Source: a virus. From it: a DNA stretch of 43,042 nt. The translations under genes and the position numbers were made by a program. The notes under the pieces are model-generated. The model searched no databases, was not told where the DNA came from, and saw only the letters and a program-made list of their open reading frames with translations. The stretch lies in the IMG/VR virus record IMGVR_UViG_3300009132_000011, positions 1-43,042 of that record; one strand, 5' to 3'. Positions 26,201-34,128 of this stretch are shown here, in pieces (positions within the stretch are counted from its first letter, which is position 1; every line of letters begins with the position of its first letter).

Positions 26201-28114
26201 CGCTGCTTCTTCTAAAGAAACTTCCTTGCCAACACTTCGTTTTCTGTCAACGCTTTCGACAATTTTTGCAGCTTCGTCTCTGATGCCCTGACGGTAGATG
26301 TCTCCCATTCCGCCTTTTTTGTACTGGGCTATGTTCTTCTTAGCCCATTGCACTTGTTCCTTACTAAACGCATCAGGGTTTTTAGCAATATTGCGAATAC
26401 GCTCAATATCAGTTGCGCTAACAATGCCTGTGTTGTTGACAATGTTAACAGCATTGCTTATGGCTTGACGCGTAGAAAGAATGTTTTGGGCAAATTTAGG
26501 TGTCATCTCGCGCAGTTTCTTATATGCGCGTGCTGTTTGACCTTTCAGCTCCCAGGTCTTGCCGTCTTCATCTCGAACAACTGTATTGCCTTCTCTGTCG
26601 AGCGGGAACTCGACGTTCATCTCAAAGACTTGTGCTTCAGGAGCCGGAAGCGCTTTTACTTCAGGGTTTGATTCTGGCGTCTCAAACGTGGCATCTTCAG
26701 TAGGTGCAGGAGGTGCTTGCTCTTGGGCAGGCGTGTTATATAACGGTGCCATGCCGGCTTTCGTAGCCGTTCCTTCACCTGCGCCTTCATAGTCTTCTAC
26801 ACCAAAGGTTGCATCGCCCTGCTCATCGATGCCGGGTTCTGGCTCAGGGGCAGTTGCCTGACCTTCTTCGTCAACAAAAATAGTATCGGATGCTTCAGGT
26901 GAGAGATTTGGGTTTTCCCCCAACATCTCTCCCATCTGCCCTTCCAGGGTTTCAACATTGCCCTGTGCTTTTTTAAGCCTTTTCTCTGCTTTTTTCTCGC
27001 TACGGTACTCACCAAGGTTGCGTCCAGTAGCAACACCGCCAGCAAGAACACTAGAAGCGACAAGTGCAGTGGCACCCGCGTTTAAGAGACGATGGTAGTC
27101 TTCTTTAGAGAAAGGTGACGGGTCGTTGGTTGCGTCTTTTACCGCAAGGATATTAAGTGCTTCCTGCACCATTTCTTGCGGGACTTCCGCTGAAGCGCCT
27201 ATTCCCGCTTTTTTAAGGATATCGCCTACACGACCGGGGAGCGATGAAGGTCTGCCTTTTAACCCTTTTGGGGCTGTCACCATACCTCTGGCAATGTAGT
27301 AGCCAGGCAGGTTCAACGCACCGGCAGGTATGCCGTACTTTAATGCAGTACCTAGTGTCTCTCCGTCCAACTGGCCTTTTTCAATGTAGATATCAAAAGC
27401 GTTTGCTCCTGATTCCAGACCTGTAAAGAAACCAGTAACAGCAGCCATTTTGCCGGCAGGGACAAATTTGGCTGACTGCTGATGCGCTTGTTTTGCAATT
27501 AAGCGTGATACCTGCTTCTGTACTTTTGGATCATTTAATACTTCTTCCGGCAGGCCCAGGTCTTTTGCAATGGCTTTTGATTTAATATCTTTCTTAACAC
27601 GCTTGAGAATCGGGTTAATTACGCCCCTTCTCAAGAGTTGTGTTCCAGCGCCGCCGGCCAGACTGGCGCCTTCAGCCATTGCTATATAAGCAAGCTGACC
27701 CATTGCCCCCTGTACCCAATCTACAAAATCGCCACCGTCTTCAATATCCGCGATATCGGTAATGCGGGGTGCATCACGTTGGGCCTCGTGAAAGTTAATA
27801 GTCGCACTTTCTATTAGCCTGTCGGCCTCATACGGATCGCCAACATATTCGTTATAAGCAGCGCGAAGGGCTTTAAAAGCACCTATTGCAGAGGAAGTTG
27901 CGGAAGAAACGCCGCGCTTAAAGTCTTCATCCTCGCCGTATTTGCTTTGATTAGACGGCTGAGAACGACTGATAGAGCCACCGCTTAGATAAGCAGTAGC
28001 CTCATCTTGCCTGTGGGCAATATCAAATATCGAATCGAACTGTGAACTTAGTTCAGTTTCAGCAGTTCCGGTCGTCGCAGGAAGCGATGCGTCTCCGAAA
28101 AGATCATCGGTCAT
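20228..28114 (-). CDS. Giant polyvalent ejection protein with metallopeptidase domain
   Basis: This 2628-aa gene is the largest in the window (7.9 kb). Near residue 1670 it has HELGH, with DEWVAD about 40 residues later supplying Glu1712 and Asp1716, the layout of polyvalent-protein zinc peptidases. The N-terminal 380 residues have Gly/Ala-rich hydrophobic helices and an EVPQEMVQEAL motif frequent in injected phage proteins. Pro/Glu-rich linkers separate globular blocks. The last 600 residues are helical with hydrophobic stretches (MNMLVLPMSVFASF, MAGMMMLPLAMLGLAMRDM). It is probably carried in the capsid and injected, to help DNA entry and counter host defences. Inference from family features; domains other than the peptidase are not named with confidence. 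Confidence 0.8.
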   Translation of the reverse strand: MTDDLFGDASLPATTGTAETELSSQFDSIFDIAHRQDEATAYLSGGSISRSQPSNQSKYGEDEDFKRGVSSATSSAIGAFKALRAAYNEYVGDPYEADRLIESATINFHEAQRDAPRITDIADIEDGGDFVDWVQGAMGQLAYIAMAEGASLAGGAGTQLLRRGVINPILKRVKKDIKSKAIAKDLGLPEEVLNDPKVQKQVSRLIAKQAHQQSAKFVPAGKMAAVTGFFTGLESGANAFDIYIEKGQLDGETLGTALKYGIPAGALNLPGYYIARGMVTAPKGLKGRPSSLPGRVGDILKKAGIGASAEVPQEMVQEALNILAVKDATNDPSPFSKEDYHRLLNAGATALVASSVLAGGVATGRNLGEYRSEKKAEKRLKKAQGNVETLEGQMGEMLGENPNLSPEASDTIFVDEEGQATAPEPEPGIDEQGDATFGVEDYEGAGEGTATKAGMAPLYNTPAQEQAPPAPTEDATFETPESNPEVKALPAPEAQVFEMNVEFPLDREGNTVVRDEDGKTWELKGQTARAYKKLREMTPKFAQNILSTRQAISNAVNIVNNTGIVSATDIERIRNIAKNPDAFSKEQVQWAKKNIAQYKKGGMGDIYRQGIRDEAAKIVESVDRKRSVGKEVSLEEAATYQEAKDFIDNDTAMESEVVRTMADDVTPLKARAVDTFEDDVTVNDEEIPTHIIGLNPASGNQANKVPVTDWNQPYRSTTGDRGLARAKAQLQKLTNPSFSGYNEPAAARFREAYPPESTVFEVRAVDVNRNLLPRETSSRNKKVSGHVVTATPTTNTPGLSAPVDSLSPQAISMLQQAADYGQQYVGKPNQYKEALKSTLVFVTEQKAFHGKPDGGLYNTAASAQRYGLARIKKDLESKGKTFKESDYRLVEKTDENGNTGFHFESTKKVKRAVYLPSLMWAGKAIIQSQHNADFEIGANGKGALDALSVGLQAFEQYQAMQGIKLDATNRLAPLLKQDPPKKGEKDTGPKIKINDKKFLFADLVKAATAPPREVTPTIVKYSDERIEDVNEDRQWEQDKAQWAGEHQYDDPSAPYVERIIKDHVLPGLQNMLGWSGETWSGAKGKELPEVWNRSQEFTRAIVNTSVKAAFDPMVSVLFGRPSPGLLSDPQVSRDRLNERDLQTTKANENWQAKVHDHLKERVPALVRDHMLVWADESDTNKIIKLKDADVLEHFLNQPGNDSGQIVGFITEALEELSGDIESNIVNNEKKVKGKKLIAPAGIIPTLIDHKTNGDPVYTYPKSLNHSIAKIEGITAGVRAYAADLADKKIIPQEIAFQSLISKDQLAAETNQQIDPNEREAGDSLIYGRETFGADNASPGRQNFGEASSLQMRDLAQERAKEPTERQTNDTYKLQRAINSVRDAEEKRSENREPLPPIERDATVEYAGPNPDLNQEPSTPVTARGRRDQLLNPRPRTARTGSTAASTPGATYDAAGNLISGKKGTGPSIELPARPRAGAADLPPATEQRRTRPEVEPAPAPTYGVDQAAEDLWAYQVEGKPDVEHAPADVPFKYDPQYVRHTSADGRVSSYGSEEFTRSKITAQLHNLGVWAQETFNFNSQSNFDDQLLFVDETGLDSLIAQNPAHAEQLGKLKKPFKSTTPFRTMYGAGTPLVVMINRDFRYLGNDGNTYRYTEIKSPELFADVITAFGHELGHAVFLNWRDAMPAALTQRLTKEYNEAVPQDKRGTYTQDEWVADQFGLYVRSVAENDGKTEHAPAHWKKLFASIKKLYDQVGRLLKQVLGRTGGVSKPYHDFLQEIANEAGIKARARQWYRQQVLSGVAPEDAILVAKAHMEKAFVKAGLKNPKVAFRDMPRQRRVPVEESAKEQVESTARQAKKDPTQSNDAGEVIETAQKASFFGKEEQNDARRQAESWVDELFRDNPKAVNTINRWGQRAETVLSSVRSRAAALPGGEEIVSLIRQRPGDKATGRGTSEAAERHYYNKWYGRVKPLRKRKGESRREHAERMRALRDEIASGNVETADAKEVQAGLRDFARWMATKQEAAREASLNKDKRAGKTTRAPEDDPTVLRILEGWNMPHNYAVEQLITQPGKERFFELLDKYEKPQFFRDNKNASEADWTAFREYVLKKIVNSEGLLANDYADNLRFNNSRARVLRNIPTWELLGRNGEPTLIDNQFDHAIRNYLHDGARQVAWEERFGGYEQNDTTGQWQWNANRTIKDWHESLKTFDRANGTDMSSEARDLIDVLQGRSNRRLSAKGRMYTNVATAIMNMLVLPMSVFASFPDLAGIAMRADGQYRDLLRNIASSARAAWGSDPEGLREMAESLGIASEHVIQHAFLDEGNAAFDNYSGGKYQKVMQAQEGFFKLIQLEAWTNFTRILAMQTGRNFLDNAYADLQMEKAHPGVFTEQAAAANEAFTELGVTPEEWNAISQLRNSKAPASEFSGYMEELEAQVMNKFVDEAIMRPSAAIKPSWHSDPRWATVAHLKSYFWYMSETYWPRVFKQFGLEKTADGWEMNVNGPAASRILMAGMMMLPLAMLGLAMRDMTYYAFSDAEPPDRDLLDLVGRTGVLGPWTIPMEFADTVDDRGLSGNTIFRNVGPLYGYAYGALTQHPATTLSKSVPGVSWFRAGRDAIKQGTPTFDETLGRS
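26447..26461 (-). promoter_or_regulatory. Intragenic copy of the palindromic element
   Basis: On the minus strand the site reads ATAAGCA-A-TGCTGTT, with a perfect left half and core, in the middle of the giant ejection gene. No -35 at the class spacing is seen. It could be a roadblock-type operator far from any promoter, or chance. Confidence 0.3.
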
Positions 28115-28120
28115 CGGTAA

Positions 28121-31100
28121 CTATTCCCAATCCTGCACTGCCCGTTCTGCACTTGCTATTCCTTGTGCTTCTGCAGTAGCCTTCCGATTGTTACTTTTGG
28201 TTACTGCTCTGTTGTAGCCAATTTGACCCAGACCCATAAGGTAAGATTCCAGTTGTCCTCTAGGCATATTGGCAGCATCAGCAACTCTTGAGAGTGTTGC
28301 CCAATATTCATCTGTTTCACTTTTTATTAACCCAAAAGTGGCTTTAGATAATGGGTCTTTAAAAGCACTCCACCCTAAATCAGGTACGTCTTCCCCGAAT
28401 GTGTTGGCGGCGTAAAAGACAGTAGCGTAATCTTCGAGTCTTAGGTATTCCGGCTGGTCCCCAGTTAAAAATCGATAAGCCCTAGAAGCCATACTTCTCG
28501 AATTCTCATACCCTTTTTTCTGGAGTTGCTCAATGGCTGCTACTCCAACAACTACCGCATCAAGATTCAAACCAGCGCGAGTGTATAAATCGGCCAGCGT
28601 TTTGTTGTTCATGTCCGAAAGGTTTTTACCCTTGGCATTCCACTCGTCCATAAACTCTTGGTGGGCTGCTGGATCGCGATATTTAAGCTGGTTAAGCGCA
28701 CTCATGATGAGGTCGTTTTTCTGATTTTTTATATAGCTCTTTGCATCGTTTGAGATTTTTCTTTTTAGGGTTTCAGGGTCTTCTCCCGCAAATAGCCCTC
28801 CACCACGCTGTGTTAAAAGATCATCAATTATTCGACCAGTAGATTCATCTACAGCAAGACCCATTTCCTTATCAGCTTTTTCTACTGACAGCGGTCCTCT
28901 TTGTGATTGCTCATACTCATACTCTTCTTGAGCTTTTTTAAGATTAAACCGATCTTGCTCAATCTTTATTTCCTGTTCTTCGCGGTCTAGTTGATCCTTC
29001 AGTAACGTACTTCGGTCTTTAATCAACTGGCTTGTAGTTTTACGGCCCTCCAACATCGTTTCTTGCGCGTCAGTTGCTGCTGCTACCATATTTTTGACAG
29101 CATTTGACGCTTGAACTTTTGATACCCAATACTGTTCCAGTTCTTTAGGAGTACGTCCTGTTTGTATAAACTGGCGTTGCAGCAATAGCCCTGCTTCACC
29201 TGCCGGCATAAAGCCAGCCTGTGTGGCCATTGCCATGAACGTCATACGTTCTGCCATTGTGCCTGGATGAGGCTTAGTGCCGGTATACTGATCTGTCTGG
29301 CCCCTAACAAAGAAGTCGTTAGCATTACCTGCATTTTCCAGAAGATCTTGAGCAGACTCTGATTGCAGCGGTGCAAGAACGCTGGCTTGCAGATCACTTA
29401 GCAAATTTTCAATCGAAGCCTGAACACCGGACGCGCCAACTTCATCTACGATTTGTCTACCTGCATCATCGGGGTTGGTTGTACCGGCAGCAACACCGTC
29501 TGTTAACTCTTGGAGAAGCCCTGTTCTTACCGGGTCATCGCCTTTTGTGGCGACGCTTGCTTCATGTTCAAGGTCTTTGCCGGTTTTACCGTCTGCTTTC
29601 GCTTGGTTAATCTCTTCTTGTGCGCTTTCAGATATATTGGCGTCTGCAGCATTAGTTGCTTGTAACTTTTTGCGCTGCCGCTCTTCAGCCCGAAACTCGC
29701 TATCAGAAATACCGCGTTCTTTAGCATCTGCTAAACGCTTGCCATGTTCTTGCTCTAGCCTAAGCTGTTCTTCATATTTAAAGTAATCTTTCTGATTGCC
29801 TGCTGCATCAGCTTGGGCACTTGCTGTTTTATTGCGTTCTACTAGCTCATTGTTTTTCGCTATACGCTCATCCCACTTTGCTGCGGTTTCTTCGGGAGTA
29901 GCGTTTCTTACTCTGCTGTTTGCAGGGTTACTAACCTCGGTGCGATCGTCATACATCTCGCGGTTATTACCAGACGGTGTATAACCAGGCACTCCTGGCT
30001 CAGACTGTAGCTTTGCGCCTGGAAAATCTGAGTTTTGGGCATTTGCACTTCCCATCAAAGGGAAGCCGTCTGTCGAGTTTGGTAAGACTTGTGCCTCGTT
30101 ATAGCGCTCTTGTACTGCATCAGGCACAACAGTAGGTCGGAACTGATTACCCATCGGGCCTAATTGGCCGCCTAACGGTTGTGCCTGATCCGGCACAACA
30201 TTACCCGTGCCTGTGCCGTCATCGATGACGACCTGGCCTTCGGGAGTCATTTGACCGTTAGTTGAGGTTGCTTGTTGACCTGGCTGTGGGTTTTGTTGCC
30301 CCCTGTTTGGACCAGCAGCAGGACTCCATTGAGAACTGGCAAGTTGCTCTCCCAGCCCAGGCGGTGGAGTATTTGGCGCGGTTACAGCGGGTGGATTAAT
30401 AACCGTCTCACCGCCGGATTGTGAGCTGTCACTGAACTCACCCGCTGCATCCGCATTGACTGCTAATCCATTATTGTTTTCAGATGTTGTACTGACCGCG
30501 CCTGACAGTGTGCTTGTTGCAGAATTGGCTTGTGCAGCGTTATTTGCCGCAGCGCCAGTATCTCCATCGATACGTTGCCCTACACTGCGCGACGCGATCT
30601 GCATGTCGCTGAACGGGTTAAGTCCGTACTTTGTAGCAATGTTGTAACGGGCGTTACGGGCAAGTTCTAACGCAGAAAGTTGTAAGACAGGATCATCAGG
30701 GTTGTTTGAGCCCCATTCCGTTTTAGGCACGGTTTTCCCGTCTTTGTCTTTCCCAAGCAGCATGTATTTGCCTTTATTCAGCGCACTTTTTATGATCTGA
30801 ATCGGCTCGTTAGGGTCAGTCATCCCGCTCTCTGCCCAGGCAGGGCCGGAATACTTACCGAAATCTTTTTTAAGTCCTTCTACCAATGCGGGGTTTTTGA
30901 CGTTAAACCAGTCGTCAAATGAATCCTGCTGATCGGGAGTCAGATCTCCTGAAATGTTGTTATCTCGCTTGTACCTATCCATCTCATCGCGATAGATGGT
31001 TTCAAACGTGTTCAAGCCTTTAACGGCTCTTTCGGCGTCTTGCATTTCCCAGTTACGGCGACTCTCAGTCGCTATCAACGAGGTGCGATACGCGCTGTTC

Positions 31101-31147
31101 CAGTCGCTAATTAAACCGGAGAAGTCTGCTGGTCGGTAAGTTGCCAT
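28121..31147 (-). CDS. Ejection or internal virion protein
   Basis: This 1008-aa soluble protein has an N-terminal helical domain (residues 1-200, charged). A long low-complexity middle (about 200-420) is rich in Asn, Gln, Gly, Pro and Ala. Strong coiled-coil helices follow (QLIKDRSTLLKDQLDREEQE...), and the C-terminal domain is helical. Such layout and size, next to the giant polyvalent protein, is that of internal virion proteins of podoviruses that form the trans-envelope channel. No enzymatic motif is visible. It lies 6 nt before the polyvalent gene. Confidence 0.7.
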   Translation of the reverse strand: MATYRPADFSGLISDWNSAYRTSLIATESRRNWEMQDAERAVKGLNTFETIYRDEMDRYKRDNNISGDLTPDQQDSFDDWFNVKNPALVEGLKKDFGKYSGPAWAESGMTDPNEPIQIIKSALNKGKYMLLGKDKDGKTVPKTEWGSNNPDDPVLQLSALELARNARYNIATKYGLNPFSDMQIASRSVGQRIDGDTGAAANNAAQANSATSTLSGAVSTTSENNNGLAVNADAAGEFSDSSQSGGETVINPPAVTAPNTPPPGLGEQLASSQWSPAAGPNRGQQNPQPGQQATSTNGQMTPEGQVVIDDGTGTGNVVPDQAQPLGGQLGPMGNQFRPTVVPDAVQERYNEAQVLPNSTDGFPLMGSANAQNSDFPGAKLQSEPGVPGYTPSGNNREMYDDRTEVSNPANSRVRNATPEETAAKWDERIAKNNELVERNKTASAQADAAGNQKDYFKYEEQLRLEQEHGKRLADAKERGISDSEFRAEERQRKKLQATNAADANISESAQEEINQAKADGKTGKDLEHEASVATKGDDPVRTGLLQELTDGVAAGTTNPDDAGRQIVDEVGASGVQASIENLLSDLQASVLAPLQSESAQDLLENAGNANDFFVRGQTDQYTGTKPHPGTMAERMTFMAMATQAGFMPAGEAGLLLQRQFIQTGRTPKELEQYWVSKVQASNAVKNMVAAATDAQETMLEGRKTTSQLIKDRSTLLKDQLDREEQEIKIEQDRFNLKKAQEEYEYEQSQRGPLSVEKADKEMGLAVDESTGRIIDDLLTQRGGGLFAGEDPETLKRKISNDAKSYIKNQKNDLIMSALNQLKYRDPAAHQEFMDEWNAKGKNLSDMNNKTLADLYTRAGLNLDAVVVGVAAIEQLQKKGYENSRSMASRAYRFLTGDQPEYLRLEDYATVFYAANTFGEDVPDLGWSAFKDPLSKATFGLIKSETDEYWATLSRVADAANMPRGQLESYLMGLGQIGYNRAVTKSNNRKATAEAQGIASAERAVQDWE

Positions 31148-31153
31148 ATCTAG

Positions 31154-32176
31154 TTATCCCAACAATGAGCCAAGGCCACCGCCTACCATTGCCCCAACAG
31201 GGCCAAACATGCCGCCGACTGCGGTGCCTATTAGCCCGAATATTCCAGACTTTTGGCTTTTTTGAGCATATTGGTATTGCATCTGGTATTGCTGTTGTTG
31301 CAGCGCTTGTGATTGGTTAAAGAAGCTCTGCGCTTGTTTCATCTGGGCAATGGCAGCAGCACGGTTAGTTTCCATTTGTGCAGCCTGCCCCAGTCCTGCA
31401 GTTGCTGATGCGCCAATCCCGTGGCCTATGCCAATCATGTCTTTTTGCAGGGCGTCTTTAAGGTCCACCATGCCCGCGCGGGTTTTGTTGGCAAGACCGA
31501 CGCCAAGAGCTTTCTTGTCTCTTTGATAGCCACGATTAAGTGATTCGGCTTGTCTGCCTTGAATGTCCACGCCATAACGATCCATTTGGCGTTCGGCTTG
31601 GGCTTTGTTATCCATTGCAAGACCGGCACGCCTTGCTTTTCTGACTACATCTTCACCGAAATCATCGTCGGTAAGGAGGTCATTCATTTCCTCCTCAATA
31701 GGGCCCCAACGTTTCTTATAGTCTTCCCACTGTTTGCGGAGCAGTTCAGCGAAATTCTTATCGGCTTCGTTTTCCGGTTCTTCGTGGCCTCCTTCGTCGC
31801 CACCGCCACCATTGTTTGGTGGTGGCTTATCCTCACCATTATCTGGCATGGAGCAGGTGAGGCTGGAAGAATCCCAAACACCGCCTCGCGCTTCGCACGC
31901 TGCTGCTGCACCGCCATCGCCTACATTGCCGTCGGGGTTGCCGCCCGGCCCGTGCGATCCGTCTGTATTCCCGCCGGTATTGCCCGGTAAATCAGCATCG
32001 GAATGACCGTCGTCTGGGCCGTATCCGCCTCCCCCTGTAGATGGCCCGGCAGTACCTCCACCAGCACCGTCTAAATCGCCGTCTGAATGACCTGCGTCTG
32101 GGCCATAAAAGCATTGATGGCCATACTTGGCCTCAAGCCATTCGGTGTTATCCCATTTAAATTCGCGGTGTATCAT
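31154..32176 (-). CDS. Gly-rich ejection-type protein with N-terminal LEAKYG tag
   Basis: This 340-aa protein starts with a short segment WLEAKYGHQCF, shared in pattern with the next protein upstream. A Gly/Asp/Asn/Pro-rich disordered run (about 25-130) has two copies of GPD.GHSD.DL. Residues 130-310 are long charged and Gln-rich helices (NQSQALQQQQYQMQYQYAQ), and the C-terminus is a glycine zipper (GTAVGGMFGPVGAMVGGGLG) able to insert into membrane. This resembles P22 gp7/T7 gp14-like internal proteins that line the ejection channel. Role inferred from design and position. Confidence 0.7.
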   Translation of the reverse strand: MIHREFKWDNTEWLEAKYGHQCFYGPDAGHSDGDLDGAGGGTAGPSTGGGGYGPDDGHSDADLPGNTGGNTDGSHGPGGNPDGNVGDGGAAAACEARGGVWDSSSLTCSMPDNGEDKPPPNNGGGGDEGGHEEPENEADKNFAELLRKQWEDYKKRWGPIEEEMNDLLTDDDFGEDVVRKARRAGLAMDNKAQAERQMDRYGVDIQGRQAESLNRGYQRDKKALGVGLANKTRAGMVDLKDALQKDMIGIGHGIGASATAGLGQAAQMETNRAAAIAQMKQAQSFFNQSQALQQQQYQMQYQYAQKSQKSGIFGLIGTAVGGMFGPVGAMVGGGLGSLLG

Positions 32177-32178
32177 GA

Positions 32179-33018
32179 TTAAAACCAGCTATTGTTTTGG
32201 TTCCATTGGCCGATAGGACCGGAGTAATGGTTAGGGCCGGAAAGGTTTATTCCTGATCCTGCGCCAGAGCCGAGTGGGTTAGTAAACCCTCCTGCAAAGC
32301 CGCCGCCACCCAGTTGATTGGTAGCGCCACCCATGTAGTGCCCAATTAACGAAGCACCCATCGATGCAAGGTTCTGGATCTTTCCCTGCTGATAGTTGTA
32401 CTTCATGACCTCACGTTCGTGTGCCAGAGCATTCGTTGCAGCAGTAATACGGTTCTGATATCCCTGGGCGCTTGACGCTACCCGTACGGCAGCATTGGAA
32501 GCAGCGCCTGCAACACCAGCCAACGTGCCCTGATTGGCTGCAGCCAGTTTATTTGCCGCAGACAACCCCCATAGTTTGTTGGCATTACGCCGTTGGAAAT
32601 CTGCAGCAACGGCAGTGGCTTTTGCTGACGCTGCGCCACCGGCTCCGGCAGTTGCCAGCCCTGCCAGTCCGACTGCTGCTTGACCAGAGGCAGCATTAAT
32701 TTGAGCCGGTGCTTTAGCTAACTGCTGGGCGTCGGCATAGCCCATCATGGCGCCATAGTCGGACATGTCCTGGTCTTGTTCTTTAAGCCACTTCGCTTCT
32801 ACCGGATCATAATATTCCTTAAATCGGTCGTATTTTTCTAAAGCAATTTCAGATAACGCAATCTCCGATTCTGACGGGCCGGGCTCTTCGAACTCATGAG
32901 GGTATTCTCCGCCCGAAGGAGGTGCAGGGGCGCTGGCGCCTCCGCCTCCGCCCCCGCAGAAACATTTGTTACCGTACCGGGCTTCTAAATACTCTTCATT
33001 TTCGAAGTTGCGCTTCAT
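32179..33018 (-). CDS. Ala/Gly-rich ejection-type protein, paralogue of the neighbour
   Basis: This 279-aa protein opens with ENEEYLEARYGNKCFCGG, matching the tag of the 340-aa protein, then a short Gly/Pro-rich linker. The middle (about 75-215) is Ala-rich helix (AAVGLAGLATAGAGGAASAKATAVAA), typical of internal head proteins that insert into the inner membrane. It ends Gly/Asn-rich. It has ATGA overlap with the GNAT gene and lies 2 nt before its paralogue. The shared tag and overall plan suggest duplication followed by divergence, or a common docking signal. Confidence 0.68.
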   Translation of the reverse strand: MKRNFENEEYLEARYGNKCFCGGGGGGASAPAPPSGGEYPHEFEEPGPSESEIALSEIALEKYDRFKEYYDPVEAKWLKEQDQDMSDYGAMMGYADAQQLAKAPAQINAASGQAAVGLAGLATAGAGGAASAKATAVAADFQRRNANKLWGLSAANKLAAANQGTLAGVAGAASNAAVRVASSAQGYQNRITAATNALAHEREVMKYNYQQGKIQNLASMGASLIGHYMGGATNQLGGGGFAGGFTNPLGSGAGSGINLSGPNHYSGPIGQWNQNNSWF

Positions 33019-33506
33019 ATCTGTTTAGGGTCCTGTACGTACCAGGTTCCAGCTTCAGTAAACCCAAATTTCCGTTGTAGGAACTTCCCAAACCGGCTTG
33101 CATAAGGACGCTTACCGTCCTGATTAAACCCGTTGGTCGCCCCAATATGGATCTCAGAGGCATCCATTGCTTTAGCCCAATTCATAAACATCTTGAGCAG
33201 TTGGTACGCTACCCGGCTTTTACGGTGTTCTGGGTAGGTATAAGCGCCGTAGTCGGCAGCAAAATACTCTTTGGAGAAGGCAAAATATTCCAGACGCCCT
33301 AAGAACGCTGAGATAATTTCTCCTTCAGTATTTACACCGACCCAACAGAATTTGTTGGACTTTTCTATACAGTCCGTAATCAGTTTGATAACCGCCTCGT
33401 CATCAAACGTAAACTTGTTGTAGTGCTCGTTTGACTCATACATCGCTTTAACGATCTTATAAAGTTCGCCAACATCGAAATACTGAGCCTCACGAATACC
33501 ATTCAT
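33015..33506 (-). CDS. GNAT-family acetyltransferase-like protein
   Basis: This 163-aa protein has the GNAT core: FCWVGVNTEGEIISAFLG (strands 2-3), then YTYPEHRKSRVAYQLLKMFM with the acetyl-CoA loop in a degenerate R-x-x-R/G form (EHRKSRVAYQLL), and KFGFTEAGTWYV as the last strand. GNAT-like genes are often found in this position between head connector and ejection genes of short-tailed phages. The substrate is unknown; modification of a virion or host protein is possible. It overlaps both neighbours by a few bases, so it is part of the structural operon. Confidence 0.8.
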   Translation of the reverse strand: MNGIREAQYFDVGELYKIVKAMYESNEHYNKFTFDDEAVIKLITDCIEKSNKFCWVGVNTEGEIISAFLGRLEYFAFSKEYFAADYGAYTYPEHRKSRVAYQLLKMFMNWAKAMDASEIHIGATNGFNQDGKRPYASRFGKFLQRKFGFTEAGTWYVQDPKQI

Positions 33507-34126
33507 TAAATGCCTCCGTAATTCACCATTCGGATGCGTTTGGTAGAACCATCGCGGGCTTTGGTACGGGCACGGTTAACGCCCTGAATGAACATCTCGT
33601 TATATAAAATTCCCCCTTGAGCGTCAGACCAGACTTTTCCAGGCATCAGCATGAGGTAACTCATCGCACCTGATGACAGGGTTTGTCCGTGCTGCGCCTG
33701 CAGCGAGTCATCAAAAGTCGTAGCGTTCAGGGTCGGCATTAACGACAGCCTGATCTTGACTTCCTCAATCTGCTGGGGGATAGGCCACAGAGACAACTCA
33801 CCTACAATCTTTTCAGAGAAGTGAGTCGGGCGCCCTGTCTTTTCAGGGTCATACTTCGGGTATAGCAGTTCGTCCCAAGCAATGGGAGTCATCTGCTCTT
33901 CGTTAATCCATACGTTGTCGATTCGGATGCGTTCTGAATCCGCCGGCAACGTATAGGTATAGTCCTGTTGCCCGACAACAGTGTCAAAAGTTGTTTCATA
34001 TTTCCAGCAATAGGATTCAGCGCACATGGTGCGTGCTGCACGCGCAAGTTGCTGCACGATCAGCAGATCAGAAGCCATTGGGAAACTATTGGCAACGTAA
34101 GGGGTCAGATCTTTTAGCGAAGCCAT
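33506..34126 (-). CDS. Head-tail connector or tail adaptor protein
   Basis: This 206-aa protein begins MASLKDLTPYVANSFP with a helical N-terminus (LLIVQQLARAARTMC.ESYCW), then a beta part (QQDYTYTLPADSERI, ELSLWPIPQQIEEVKIRLSL). Its C-terminal helical stretch contains YNEMFIQGVNRARTKARDG. The helix-beta-helix plan and place between the DUF6682-like protein and GNAT fit an adaptor or tail-tube protein of podoviruses. No motif gives a more exact role. Confidence 0.7.
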   Translation of the reverse strand: MASLKDLTPYVANSFPMASDLLIVQQLARAARTMCAESYCWKYETTFDTVVGQQDYTYTLPADSERIRIDNVWINEEQMTPIAWDELLYPKYDPEKTGRPTHFSEKIVGELSLWPIPQQIEEVKIRLSLMPTLNATTFDDSLQAQHGQTLSSGAMSYLMLMPGKVWSDAQGGILYNEMFIQGVNRARTKARDGSTKRIRMVNYGGI

Positions 34127-34128
34127 GC

